The notes under the pieces: model-generated
Databases searched by the model: none
Seen by the model: the letters and a program-made list of their open reading frames with translations, nothing else
Told to the model about the DNA's origin: nothing
Program-made: the position numbers and the translations under genes
Assembly (NCBI GenBank): GCA_963648205.1
Contig: CAVJCT010000069.1
Span: 1-64,000 of the forward strand
Origin: UBA1181 sp963648205
GTDB lineage: Bacteria > Bacteroidota > Bacteroidia > Bacteroidales > Paludibacteraceae
Length of the DNA: 64,000 nucleotides
Reading direction: 5' to 3'
Part shown: in pieces, positions 33,852 through 42,777 of the stretch
Numbering within the stretch: position 1 is the stretch's first letter
How the letters are laid out: every line of letters starts with the position of its first letter

Positions 33852-34955
33852 CTACTTCAATTTCTTCTTCAGATAATTCTCCAAATCTCGCTTCGAAGGA
33901 TTTATCAGCGCAATCTTTCCCTCTGAATCAATCAAAACTCCGTATGGCAAAGCCTGCACTCTGTAATACTTCGAAATCGGACTCGACCAATATTTAAAAT
34001 CGCACGCCAACCGCCAAGGCAATACACCCAACGACGTAACATACGAACGCCACTCTTTCTTATCTTCATCCAAGAAGACGGACAACACCTCGAACTCTTG
34101 TTCTTCATGTCGCTCGTACAACTCTTTCAACCACTCTATTCGTTGCTTCGTTGCATCACACCACGACGCTCCGAAATCGATAAACAGATATTTTCCATCA
34201 TAATTGCGCAACCCAATCGTATCACCTAAAAAAGTGGGCATCGCAAAATCTGGGGCTTCCATTCCTACCGAAAAGTTCTGATGCAACGCCAACTCCTCAT
34301 GCAAATACTGCACGTAGGGCGACTGCTGAATGGAGGCATCAAAAAGCGAAATTATCTCCTCTAATTTCGTAATGTCTTGCGACTGCGACAAAACGCACAC
34401 AAAATAAGCCGCACCCATCGACGAAGGATTGTTCAGCACGAACTGCTTCGTCATCCACAACAGCGAATCGGGGTAGGTATTGTAGACTTTCGTCAAACGA
34501 GATACCTCTTTGTAATTCCGTTGCGTCCGTGCATTGGAAAGATGCACCAACACCGTACTCTGACGGTCTTTCAATCGTTTGTATTCTCTCGCCAATGAAT
34601 TGAAATCGTCATGCGAGAAAGACCCCGAAACGGTTATTTCCTCGGGCAATGACATTGAACCCGACACCTTGATATCACTGTTTTCCACAAAGACATCAAA
34701 CGGTGGTCGCGTGCCTATTCGGATAAACCGCATCGTCGGATAATCGATATGACCACGGAAGCGAAACTCACCCGCATGTATCACCGCACTATCCACCACT
34801 ATCGGCGTGCCTTGCTCCGTCAACTCCATCAAATACGCCTTCCGATCGCGTACACAGCGCAGATTGCCGTGTATCGTGTAGGTCTCACCCCTTCTACACG
34901 AAAGGAGCGACAACAACACCATAGAAAGCCATACTATTTGACGGAAATGCTTCAC
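33852..34955 (-). CDS. TlpA-like thioredoxin-fold lipoprotein with DUF4369
   Basis: A 367-residue lipoprotein (lipobox LLSC, Cys20) with an N-terminal DUF4369 domain (about 25-115), a helical linker and a thioredoxin-like domain (about 230-365; APDFAMPTFLGDTIGLRNYDGKYLFIDFGASWC). The active-site motif is WCDAT, so the second Cys of the usual CxxC is missing. It may work by a single-Cys mechanism, or depend on the DsbD-like protein encoded next. Faces the periplasm or surface. Confidence 0.88.
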   Translation of the reverse strand: MKHFRQIVWLSMVLLSLLSCRRGETYTIHGNLRCVRDRKAYLMELTEQGTPIVVDSAVIHAGEFRFRGHIDYPTMRFIRIGTRPPFDVFVENSDIKVSGSMSLPEEITVSGSFSHDDFNSLAREYKRLKDRQSTVLVHLSNARTQRNYKEVSRLTKVYNTYPDSLLWMTKQFVLNNPSSMGAAYFVCVLSQSQDITKLEEIISLFDASIQQSPYVQYLHEELALHQNFSVGMEAPDFAMPTFLGDTIGLRNYDGKYLFIDFGASWCDATKQRIEWLKELYERHEEQEFEVLSVFLDEDKKEWRSYVTSLGVLPWRLACDFKYWSSPISKYYRVQALPYGVLIDSEGKIALINPSKRDLENYLKKKLK

Positions 34956-34983
34956 TCTAAATCTTTTGAAAGAATATTTACGC

Positions 34984-35024
34984 TAAAAAAAGCGACCGAC
35001 GCACTCAAATGAGCCGTCTGTCGC
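34984..35024 (-). terminator. Terminator of the three-domain DUF1573 gene
   Basis: The stem GCGACAGACG / CGTCGGTCGC with a 13-nt loop is followed by a T run on the minus strand. Confidence 0.85.
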
Positions 35025-35061
35025 CTTATTGATTTACTATTAGACTCTAACCAGTTACTGA

Positions 35062-36132
35062 TTACTCTGCTACTTCACCATTCAAGTTTACGACAAACGT
35101 ACTTCTGTTAGGATCGTTTGATACGATGGTCAAGCGTTGTGAGAACTTGCCTGACTTCATACCAGTAGTGTTCACCTTAACACGGATAACGCCTGTTCTA
35201 CCAGCCTTAACACCCTTTGATGGGAATGATACGACTGTGCTGCTTGCAGGGTCAATGTTTACTGAACGGATAATCAAAGCAGACTTTCCTTCATTCTTCA
35301 ATGAAATCTCAAATGTCTTTGAAGAGTTAGCCTTGATAGATCCTAAACTCAAAGAGTTAGAGATTGAGATAACAGGAGCATTTGCTTTCTCCTCTGCTGT
35401 CATCTTAGAGAAGTCCTCTGCAACGTTTCCGAACATGTTGACAACCTGATCAGAATACTCCTTACCATCTACTGTCAAAACGAGGCTCTTCTTGAATGAT
35501 CCCCAAACACCTGAATTTTCAGTATTTGCAGTAATGATGATTTGTGCTTTCTCACCAGCTGCTAAAGTAGCAGGTACTGTTACTTTGAACAATTTGTCTG
35601 ACTTTGCGCTAACCGTGATAGACTTGCTTCCATTGTTGATGATTTCAATCTTCTCTGTCTTAGATTGTGGATAGAGAACAGTGTTGAAATATACGTTCTT
35701 CTTCATCAAACGGAGGTCACCATACTGATGTGGGTATTTGTCCTCAACCTTCTGAGCCTTTGGAACAACCTCTCCCTTGATTGAAAGTCTCTTCTCACCT
35801 ACGTTTGTAGTTACAGTGATAGTCTTGTTGAACGCACCTGGACGACCACTTGCATTGTAAGTAGCCTTTACAACTCCTGATGCTCCTGGCTTTACTGGCT
35901 CTTTCGTCCACTCTGGAGTTGTACATCCACAAGACGCACGAACTTTCTGCAAAACCAAATCTGCCTTTCCTGTGTTTGTGAATTTGAATTCACATGAAAC
36001 CTTTCCGTTCTCCTCTGGAAATGTGCCGAAATCATGTGTGATCGTCTCAAAAGTGATCTCTGCAACATCTTCTGCGTATGTTGCCACGAATCCACTCAGC
36101 AACACCACCAATGACATTAACAATTTCTTCAT
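35062..36132 (-). CDS. DUF1573 secreted protein, three domains
   Basis: A 356-residue exported protein (signal about 1-20). The first domain (about 25-125) carries the full DUF1573 motif RASCGCTTPEWTKEPVKPGASG. The second (about 140-235) and third (about 250-355) are immunoglobulin-like repeats of the same fold without the CGC cysteines. It is related to the single-domain protein at 32773 but has its own promoter and terminator. Role unknown; a periplasmic or surface scaffold is plausible. Confidence 0.85.
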   Translation of the reverse strand: MKKLLMSLVVLLSGFVATYAEDVAEITFETITHDFGTFPEENGKVSCEFKFTNTGKADLVLQKVRASCGCTTPEWTKEPVKPGASGVVKATYNASGRPGAFNKTITVTTNVGEKRLSIKGEVVPKAQKVEDKYPHQYGDLRLMKKNVYFNTVLYPQSKTEKIEIINNGSKSITVSAKSDKLFKVTVPATLAAGEKAQIIITANTENSGVWGSFKKSLVLTVDGKEYSDQVVNMFGNVAEDFSKMTAEEKANAPVISISNSLSLGSIKANSSKTFEISLKNEGKSALIIRSVNIDPASSTVVSFPSKGVKAGRTGVIRVKVNTTGMKSGKFSQRLTIVSNDPNRSTFVVNLNGEVAE

Positions 36133-36197
36133 ATCGTTTTAAACTTTAATTTTCTTTTTCTCTATATAGTCGAAACTTGCTTCCGTTTCAGCAGTTG

Positions 36198-36205
36198 CAA
36201 ATTTA
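36198..36205 (-). promoter_or_regulatory. -7 element of the three-domain DUF1573 gene
   Basis: TAAATTTG on the minus strand, 66 nt before the ATG. No clear -33 box. Confidence 0.45.
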
Positions 36206-36320
36206 TAAAAAAATCGTAGAAAGCCGTTTTTTATTGTGTTGTTTTCCTTAATATTTCTTAAAATCGGATTTTTCACTCTCGCTACGCTGAATCTCTTCTC
36301 TCCGATTCTTGCTTTTTTGG

Positions 36321-36328
36321 TAACTTTG
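36321..36328 (+). promoter_or_regulatory. -7 element of the M23 peptidase gene
   Basis: TAACTTTG on the plus strand, 39 nt before the ATG. Confidence 0.5.
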
Positions 36329-36367
36329 GAAATTGTAAACTAAGGTGATTTTTAGTGTGTTTTTAAG

Positions 36368-38113
36368 ATGAAAAATCGTATTCTAACCCTTATCGGGCTT
36401 TTCTTTTGTTGTCAACTTTTCCTTATTAATAATGTATCCGATAACGTTGTATCGGCTCAAGAACTGAAAGACTGGGAGATTGTTTCTCCGCTCGATTTCG
36501 AGACTACCTTGAGTGGCAGTTTCGCCGAAATGCGCAAGAACCACTTCCACGGTGGATTAGACCTTCGCACCAATGGCGAGGAAAACAAACCTGTTCACGC
36601 TATCGATGATGGTTATGTTGCAAAAATAACGATTTCAAGGACGAGCTACGGAAAATGTGCCTTCATCAACCACCCCAACGGCTACACCTCTGTTTATGGC
36701 CACCTCAACGGATTCGTCCCTGCATTGGATTCTATTCTGAAGGCGAAACAATATGCTGAACATAGTTTTGAGACGACGCTCGAATTGGACTCCACTCAAT
36801 TTCCTGTGAAAAAGGGTCAGATTTTTGCAAAATCGGGCAACACGGGTGCTTCTGGTGGTCCTCATGTGCATTTTGAGATACGCAAGACAAGCGACGGAAC
36901 CATGCACAACCCTTTAGAACTCAAAAATCGTCCTTACGGATTTTCTGACGATAAAGCCCCTCGTATCTTCGCCGTCAAAATCTACGGTCTTGATAATCAA
37001 GGTGTTGTGAATGGTGAAAGTCAGAAGACATTCAACGTTATCGTCAACAAAGACAGATCTCGTAAACTGCAAGCTGTCAATGGTATTTCAGTGTGGGGAA
37101 AAATCGGATTCGCAGTCAAAGCAAACGACTACATGTCTGCCACGGCTTTCAAATATTCGCCTCGCCACCTCCGTGTCTATGCCGACGGCAAACTGATTTC
37201 CGACATTAAAATCGACAGTTTTCTTTACAAGGATATTCGCGCTTGCAACAGTTTCATGGACTACGCTCAATGGTCGAAAAACCGCGAATTCTTCATGAAA
37301 TCATTCAAAGACGATAATTCTCCACTCATTTTCTTGAAAGATCAACCTTACGGAACGCTGACTATCAACGAGGAACGTGACTACAAAATCACCTACAGTG
37401 TAGAGGATGATTTTGGCAATAAAGACAATGTCTCATTCGTCATAACTGGTAAAAAGGCTGACATTTCATCAAGTGCAAAAGACTCTTCTCTTTTTGTGAA
37501 ATGTGGCGAGAGCGTCTTCTTCGACAAGGGTTCTTTCTCAATGAAATTTGAGAAAAACTCGCTCTACGAGGATTTGGAGCATAACTTCAAAAAAGACACT
37601 TCTGTTCACAATTTCTTCTCCGCGGTCTACTCGATTGGCGATGCGACCGTTCCGCTTCATACGTTTTGCTCCGTTTCCATAAAAGTGGACAACGACACAC
37701 TGAAAGACAAAAGCAAATACTACATCGCGAAATTGAACAACCATAATATCGCTTCTGGCTCTGCCGGCGGACAATATGTTGACGGATTCATCGTTGGAAA
37801 GACGAACACATTCGGCAAATTCGCTGTGAATAAGGATGTTACCGCTCCCATCATCGCTCCTGTTCACACAAACAAACTACGCAGTCTGCCTTATCTGAGA
37901 CTGAAAATTTACGATACGCAGTCGGGTATCGACACCTACGACGCTTATATCGATGGTGTCTGGGTGATGTTTGAATATGACGCAAAGACGCAACAGATCA
38001 CCTACTGGCTCGACAAAAAGCAGGTGCAAGAGTTTAAAAATCACACGTTCAAACTCGTTGTGAAAGATCATTGCGGCAACGTAAAAGAATATACGAAACA
38101 AATCTATTGGTAA
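36368..38113 (+). CDS. M23 family metallopeptidase, secreted
   Basis: A 581-residue exported protein (signal about 1-30). A LytM-type M23 endopeptidase domain (about 45-180) has the zinc ligands in NHFHGGLDLR and GGPHVHFEIR, and the HLNG piece in between. It would cut peptidoglycan cross-bridges. The long C-terminal region (about 190-580) has several beta-rich immunoglobulin-like stretches, as is usual for the Bacteroidales long form. The C69 gene follows 48 nt later on the same strand. Confidence 0.92.
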   Translation: MKNRILTLIGLFFCCQLFLINNVSDNVVSAQELKDWEIVSPLDFETTLSGSFAEMRKNHFHGGLDLRTNGEENKPVHAIDDGYVAKITISRTSYGKCAFINHPNGYTSVYGHLNGFVPALDSILKAKQYAEHSFETTLELDSTQFPVKKGQIFAKSGNTGASGGPHVHFEIRKTSDGTMHNPLELKNRPYGFSDDKAPRIFAVKIYGLDNQGVVNGESQKTFNVIVNKDRSRKLQAVNGISVWGKIGFAVKANDYMSATAFKYSPRHLRVYADGKLISDIKIDSFLYKDIRACNSFMDYAQWSKNREFFMKSFKDDNSPLIFLKDQPYGTLTINEERDYKITYSVEDDFGNKDNVSFVITGKKADISSSAKDSSLFVKCGESVFFDKGSFSMKFEKNSLYEDLEHNFKKDTSVHNFFSAVYSIGDATVPLHTFCSVSIKVDNDTLKDKSKYYIAKLNNHNIASGSAGGQYVDGFIVGKTNTFGKFAVNKDVTAPIIAPVHTNKLRSLPYLRLKIYDTQSGIDTYDAYIDGVWVMFEYDAKTQQITYWLDKKQVQEFKNHTFKLVVKDHCGNVKEYTKQIYW

Positions 38114-38161
38114 TTATAAATAATTGATTATCAATATTTTCATATCAAAAAATCTCGAAAG

Positions 38162-39796
38162 ATGAAAAAGATATTTTGCACGATATTTCTTCTTATTTAC
38201 GTTCTCGCAGGCTTCTGCGGAACGAACATCATCGTAGGCAAAAACGCCTCTTCTGATGGTTCTACTTTCTGCACCTACTCGGCAGATTCTTACTATCTGT
38301 ATGGCGACTTATCTTTCTTTCCGTCAACGGATTACGCAAAATACACGCAGACTAAAATCTACGGATGGGACACCCACCGCTACCAAGGTCTCATCGACCA
38401 AGTGGGTTCTACTTTCGCTGTTTTGGGTAACATCAACGAACATCAGGTCTGCATCACAGAGTCTACTTTCGGTGGTCGAAAGGAACTGATAGACACCACT
38501 GGCGTACTCGACTACGGTAATCTCATCTACGTTACTTTGCAGCGTTCAAGGACTGCCCAAGAGGCCATTCAAGTGATGGCCGACTTAGTCGACAAGTACG
38601 GTTATTGCAGTTCTGGCGAGACTTTCTCCATCGCCGACCCGAACGAGATTTGGATTATGGAGATGATTGGCAAAGGTCCCGATATCAAAGGGGCTGTTTG
38701 GGTGGCAATGCGCATGCCCGACGACTGCATCAGCGTGCATTCCAACCACTCTCGAATCACCACTTTCCCACTCAACGACAAAACCTCCTGCCGTTATTCC
38801 AAAGATGTGATTTCCTTTGCCAAGGAGATGGGCTTTTACGATGGAAAAAACAAAGATTTCAGTTTCTCCGATGCCTACGATCCAATGTCGTTCAACGCTC
38901 GCCGTTTCTGCGATGCCCGCGTGTGGAGCATCTACAAGAATGTGAGTCAGTCGACCTCCAAATACCTTGATTATATCTTAGGAAAATCGAACGAGCGATT
39001 GCCTTTATGGGTGAAGCCCGACCAAAAGGTTTCTCTATTACAACTGAAAAATCTTTTGCGCGATCATTTCGAGGACTCGCCTCTCTCGATGGCAAACGAT
39101 CCTGGCGCAGAGCCTTTCGGAGCCGAATATCGCTACGAGCCAAGAATCTGGGAGTATAACGGCAAGAAGTATTTTAACGAGGAACCCATCGCAAGTCCAA
39201 AGAATGCTTTTTCGTTCGTCGCTCAGATGCGCAACTGGTTGCCCGACAAGATTGGCGGTGTTCTATGGTTTGGTGTCGACGATGCCACATTCACCGTCTA
39301 TGTTCCCATCTATTGCGGCACCACGCAAGTACCCAACTGTTTCCGCAAAGGCAATGGAAGTCTGCTCAATTTCTCATGGGACGCAGCCTACTGGGTGTTC
39401 AACTGGGTGTCTAACATGGCGTATGCGAAATACAAATACATTGCGCCCGACATCAAGAAAGTACAGTCGGAATTTGAGCAGAAATTGGAAGACAACCTTC
39501 AGGTAGTGGAAGAAGCAGCGCAATCGCTCTTCAAAAAATCGCCCGACTATGCCAACCGTTTCCTCACAGAATACTCAGAGAACCAAGCCAACCTAATGAT
39601 GGAACAATGGAAATCATTAGGGCAGTTTCTGATGGTTAAATACACTGACGGAAACATCAAAAGAGAGCGCAAAGGCAAGTTCATCGACAACGGCTGGGGT
39701 GTGCCAGACGGCATCCAATCTCCAGGCTACTCCGAAAGATACTACAAAAGCATAGTGGACAGCACAGGAACGCGATTTGAAATGATCGAGGAATAG
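38162..39796 (+). CDS. C69 family dipeptidase
   Basis: A 544-residue exported Ntn-fold peptidase. The family features NIIVGKNASSDGSTF, NEHQVCITESTFGGR, DYGNLIYVTLQRS and IADPNEIWIMEMIG are all present. Cys19 should become the N-terminal nucleophile after processing. Here it is followed by Gly-Thr-Asn, whereas family members usually have Cys-Thr-Asn, so the Cys is one residue further out. This could alter processing or activity. A terminator follows. Confidence 0.9.
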   Translation: MKKIFCTIFLLIYVLAGFCGTNIIVGKNASSDGSTFCTYSADSYYLYGDLSFFPSTDYAKYTQTKIYGWDTHRYQGLIDQVGSTFAVLGNINEHQVCITESTFGGRKELIDTTGVLDYGNLIYVTLQRSRTAQEAIQVMADLVDKYGYCSSGETFSIADPNEIWIMEMIGKGPDIKGAVWVAMRMPDDCISVHSNHSRITTFPLNDKTSCRYSKDVISFAKEMGFYDGKNKDFSFSDAYDPMSFNARRFCDARVWSIYKNVSQSTSKYLDYILGKSNERLPLWVKPDQKVSLLQLKNLLRDHFEDSPLSMANDPGAEPFGAEYRYEPRIWEYNGKKYFNEEPIASPKNAFSFVAQMRNWLPDKIGGVLWFGVDDATFTVYVPIYCGTTQVPNCFRKGNGSLLNFSWDAAYWVFNWVSNMAYAKYKYIAPDIKKVQSEFEQKLEDNLQVVEEAAQSLFKKSPDYANRFLTEYSENQANLMMEQWKSLGQFLMVKYTDGNIKRERKGKFIDNGWGVPDGIQSPGYSERYYKSIVDSTGTRFEMIEE

Positions 39797-39885
39797 CCAA
39801 ATTCCGAACGCCAAACAATACAAATCATATTTTTCTGTTCAAAATTTGACTGTTTTATCCTTCCAACTACATTTCCTAATCCCAT

Positions 39886-39926
39886 AAAAAAACAGCGAAC
39901 TCCAATGAAGTCCGCTGTCCTTTTTT
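39886..39926. terminator. Bidirectional terminator between the C69 gene and trpB
   Basis: The stem ACAGCG / CGCTGT with a 15-nt loop has T runs on both strands and separates the two convergent genes. Confidence 0.85.
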
Positions 39927-39939
39927 CTATCGTTTTGTC

Positions 39940-41307
39940 TTACTTAATAATCTTCTCCAACTTTGAAACGTTGTTTTGAATCACCTCATCTGGCAACTCG
40001 TAATTGGTCAAATCGCCTGCCAAATATTGGTCGTATGCGGTCATATCAATCAATCCGTGACCTGAAAGGTTGAAGAGAATGGTCTTCTGAACGCCCTCTT
40101 CTTTCGCCTTCTGAACCTGACGAATCGTGGCTGCAATAGCGTGTGCTGACTCTGGTGCTGGAATGATACCTTCTGCTTGAGCAAAGAGGGTTGCCGCATT
40201 GAACGACTCCAACTGCGGAATATCAATACCCGACATCATTCCATCTTTGATCAACTGGCTCACGATAGTTCCTGCTCCGTGGTAACGAAGTCCTCCTGCG
40301 TGGATATGTGCAGGTTGAAAATCATGTCCCAAAGTGAACATTGGCAACAACGGCGTGTAACCAGCCTCATCACCGAAATCATATTGGAAAATGCCTCGTG
40401 TCAACTTAGGACAAGATGCAGGCTCTGCAGCGTAAAAAACAGTCTTCTTGCCATCCATCAAATTATGACGCATGAATGGGAACGAAATACCACCGAAGTT
40501 TGAACCTCCACCGAAACAGCCAATCACAATGTCAGGATATTCACCTGCCATCGCCATCTGCTTCTCAGCCTCCAAACCGATGATAGTCTGGTGCAACGTA
40601 ACGTGATTCAAAACACTACCCAAAACATATTTGCAGTTTGGCGTCTCCATTGCCAACTCAACAGCCTCTGAAATGGCAGTTCCCAAACTTCCTTGATAGT
40701 TAGGTGTCTCGGTCAATATCTTGCGTCCTGCTTTCGTACTCATACTTGGAGAGGCAATCACCTGTGCACCGAAAGTCTGCATGATAGAACGACGATATGG
40801 TTTCTGATGGTAACTAACCTTCACCATGAAAACAGCCAACTCCAAACCAAACGCCTTTGCAGCGTATGACAAAGCAGCTCCCCATTGTCCTGCGCCCGTC
40901 TCAGTAGTGATGTTGGTAACACCCTCTTTCTTACAGTAGTAAGCCTGAGCCAACGCAGAGTTCAACTTGTGCGAACCTACAGGACTGACACTTTCATTCT
41001 TAAAGTAGATATGACAATTAGTGTCCAACATCTTCTCTAATCCGTAAGCACGAACCAACGGTGTTGAACGATAACCTTTATAAAGTTCACGAACCTCATC
41101 TGGAATATCAATCCAAGCGTCCTTTGTGTTCAACTCTTGCTCTGAACATGCACGGTTGAAAATGCCTGTCATTTCGTCAACCGTCATCGGTTTCTTCGTC
41201 TTAGGATTCAACATTGGCAACGGCTTGTTTGGCATATCTGCCGCTATGTTGTACCACTGATAGGGTATCTCACTTTCTTGAAGAAAATATCTTTTTTGCT
41301 TTTCCAT
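39940..41307 (-). CDS. trpB: Tryptophan synthase beta-like protein, TrpB2 type
   Basis: A 455-residue PLP enzyme of the long TrpB2 branch. PLP-binding Lys is in SPVGSHKLNSA; ETGAGQWGAALSYAAKAFG and GCFGGGSNFGG are the substrate and phosphate-binding loops. TrpB2 enzymes join indole and serine to tryptophan without tight pairing to TrpA and are often found outside the trp operon, as here. A stand-alone indole-salvage role is likely. Confidence 0.93.
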   Translation of the reverse strand: MEKQKRYFLQESEIPYQWYNIAADMPNKPLPMLNPKTKKPMTVDEMTGIFNRACSEQELNTKDAWIDIPDEVRELYKGYRSTPLVRAYGLEKMLDTNCHIYFKNESVSPVGSHKLNSALAQAYYCKKEGVTNITTETGAGQWGAALSYAAKAFGLELAVFMVKVSYHQKPYRRSIMQTFGAQVIASPSMSTKAGRKILTETPNYQGSLGTAISEAVELAMETPNCKYVLGSVLNHVTLHQTIIGLEAEKQMAMAGEYPDIVIGCFGGGSNFGGISFPFMRHNLMDGKKTVFYAAEPASCPKLTRGIFQYDFGDEAGYTPLLPMFTLGHDFQPAHIHAGGLRYHGAGTIVSQLIKDGMMSGIDIPQLESFNAATLFAQAEGIIPAPESAHAIAATIRQVQKAKEEGVQKTILFNLSGHGLIDMTAYDQYLAGDLTNYELPDEVIQNNVSKLEKIIK

Positions 41308-41327
41308 TTGTTATTAATATATTTTTC

Positions 41328-41335
41328 CAAAGATA
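41328..41335 (-). promoter_or_regulatory. trpB promoter, -7 element
   Basis: TATCTTTG on the minus strand, 20 nt before the trpB ATG. Confidence 0.5.
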
Positions 41336-41397
41336 GCGAAAAAAAGCAACATTATTCGGTTGTACGTTTCATTTTTTCATAGTATCGTCTTCTTCTA

Positions 41398-41432
41398 CAA
41401 AAAAAGGCCCGCCACATTATGTGACGGACCTT
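41398..41432 (-). terminator. Terminator of the glycogen cluster
   Basis: The stem AAAGGTCCGTCACAT / ATGTGGCGGGCCTTT (two mismatches) has almost no loop and is followed by a T run on the minus strand, about 30 nt past the GH57 stop. Confidence 0.8.
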
Positions 41433-41463
41433 TCCCTTCATTATATTGTATGAGGAAAATTTA

Positions 41464-42750
41464 TTATTTCTTGACCTTCTTAAGTTTGTCGTTTTCTGCC
41501 TGCAACTCCGCAATCACCTTGTTTTGTGCCTCGATAGTCTGCATCAACGAGTTCAACTCCTCATTGTCGACGCCCTCTGGGAACATTGAATTGACACGAT
41601 CAATGAAGTCGCTCAACACGTTCATATAGTTCATGAACGCATCGTATGGCGAGTCGTACCAACAGTTCTGACGGTGTGAACCACTCTTCGTAGACATGAA
41701 GTAGAGGTGGTCGCTCGACTGCAAATAGTACCAATCTTGCAGCAACGACTTGTTGTACGACAAACGGACACGCTCGCCAATCGAATACAACTTGTCGAAC
41801 GCAGAGTGTTGTAAATCGTTACCCAACCAAGCAGAAAGGTCTTTCTCCTCGTCTGCCCACGACATTGGGTAAGTTACACTCACTTGGTCTACTGGCTTAC
41901 GCTCGAAAATCTGAGATGGGGTCTCAAAATTGATGTCCATCTGCTCGGCAAACTGAGGCAATGCTTTCAAGAAATCAAAGATACCCGTCTCCTTTTTCTG
42001 AATCTCCCCAAAGGTCTCATATCCCATGAAAAGGTTGATAACATCCTCAGCATCAGGCTGATTCTTGATCCATCCCATAAACTTATCGGCTGTCAATGGA
42101 AACTCATTCCAACTCCAGTCTGAGAAACGGAATGTGATATCATCGCTCAAGGTCGAGTTCTTCAGCAAAAGTTTCAAGTTCGGACGACTGGCACTGCAAT
42201 AAACATAGTTCGGACTCTTCCAGCCCAAAACATGCTTTGCGCCTTCCGTCAACATTCCTTTGAAGCCCATGTCTGCCACACGATCTCCAATCTCGTCAGA
42301 ATAAATCATCTCCGTATTGCGGAACACGGTTGGCTTCACTCCGAAAAGATTTTCAATCTTCTTGACATGCTCCTTCACCTGAATCTCAAACTCATCCGTT
42401 TCTCCTTTCAAACAAGCGAGCGAGTGAGCATAGGTCTCAGCGAGGAACTCCACACAACCTGTTTTTGCCAACTCCTTGAACGAATTGATCACCTCTGGAC
42501 AATACAACTCCAACTGCTCCAAAGCAACACCAGAAATAGAGAAGGAACATTTAAACGCTCCTTTCGTATCCTTGATCATCTGCAAAAGCGTCTCGTTGGC
42601 TGGCAAATAACAATTACGAGCCACACGAGAGATGGTCTCCTGATTCGTATAGTCATCGTAATAATAATGGTCAGTGCCTATGTCGAAGAATCTATATCTT
42701 TTCAACCGAAATGGCTGATGAATCTGAAAATAGAAACAAATTGATTTCAT
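41464..42750 (-). CDS. GH57 family glycoside hydrolase (alpha-amylase type)
   Basis: A 428-residue GH57 enzyme. It begins with the family start CFYFQIHQPFRL. The FRNTEMIYSDEIG stretch carries the likely catalytic Glu, and FMGYETFGE follows. The last 40 residues form a coiled coil (NSLMQTIEAQNKVIAELQAENDKLKK). No signal peptide, so it is cytoplasmic. It would act on alpha-1,4-glucans as amylase or glucanotransferase, together with the GT4 and debranching enzymes encoded upstream. Confidence 0.9.
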   Translation of the reverse strand: MKSICFYFQIHQPFRLKRYRFFDIGTDHYYYDDYTNQETISRVARNCYLPANETLLQMIKDTKGAFKCSFSISGVALEQLELYCPEVINSFKELAKTGCVEFLAETYAHSLACLKGETDEFEIQVKEHVKKIENLFGVKPTVFRNTEMIYSDEIGDRVADMGFKGMLTEGAKHVLGWKSPNYVYCSASRPNLKLLLKNSTLSDDITFRFSDWSWNEFPLTADKFMGWIKNQPDAEDVINLFMGYETFGEIQKKETGIFDFLKALPQFAEQMDINFETPSQIFERKPVDQVSVTYPMSWADEEKDLSAWLGNDLQHSAFDKLYSIGERVRLSYNKSLLQDWYYLQSSDHLYFMSTKSGSHRQNCWYDSPYDAFMNYMNVLSDFIDRVNSMFPEGVDNEELNSLMQTIEAQNKVIAELQAENDKLKKVKK

Positions 42751-42777
42751 ATATTATTGCTTTTTATTCAAAATAAA

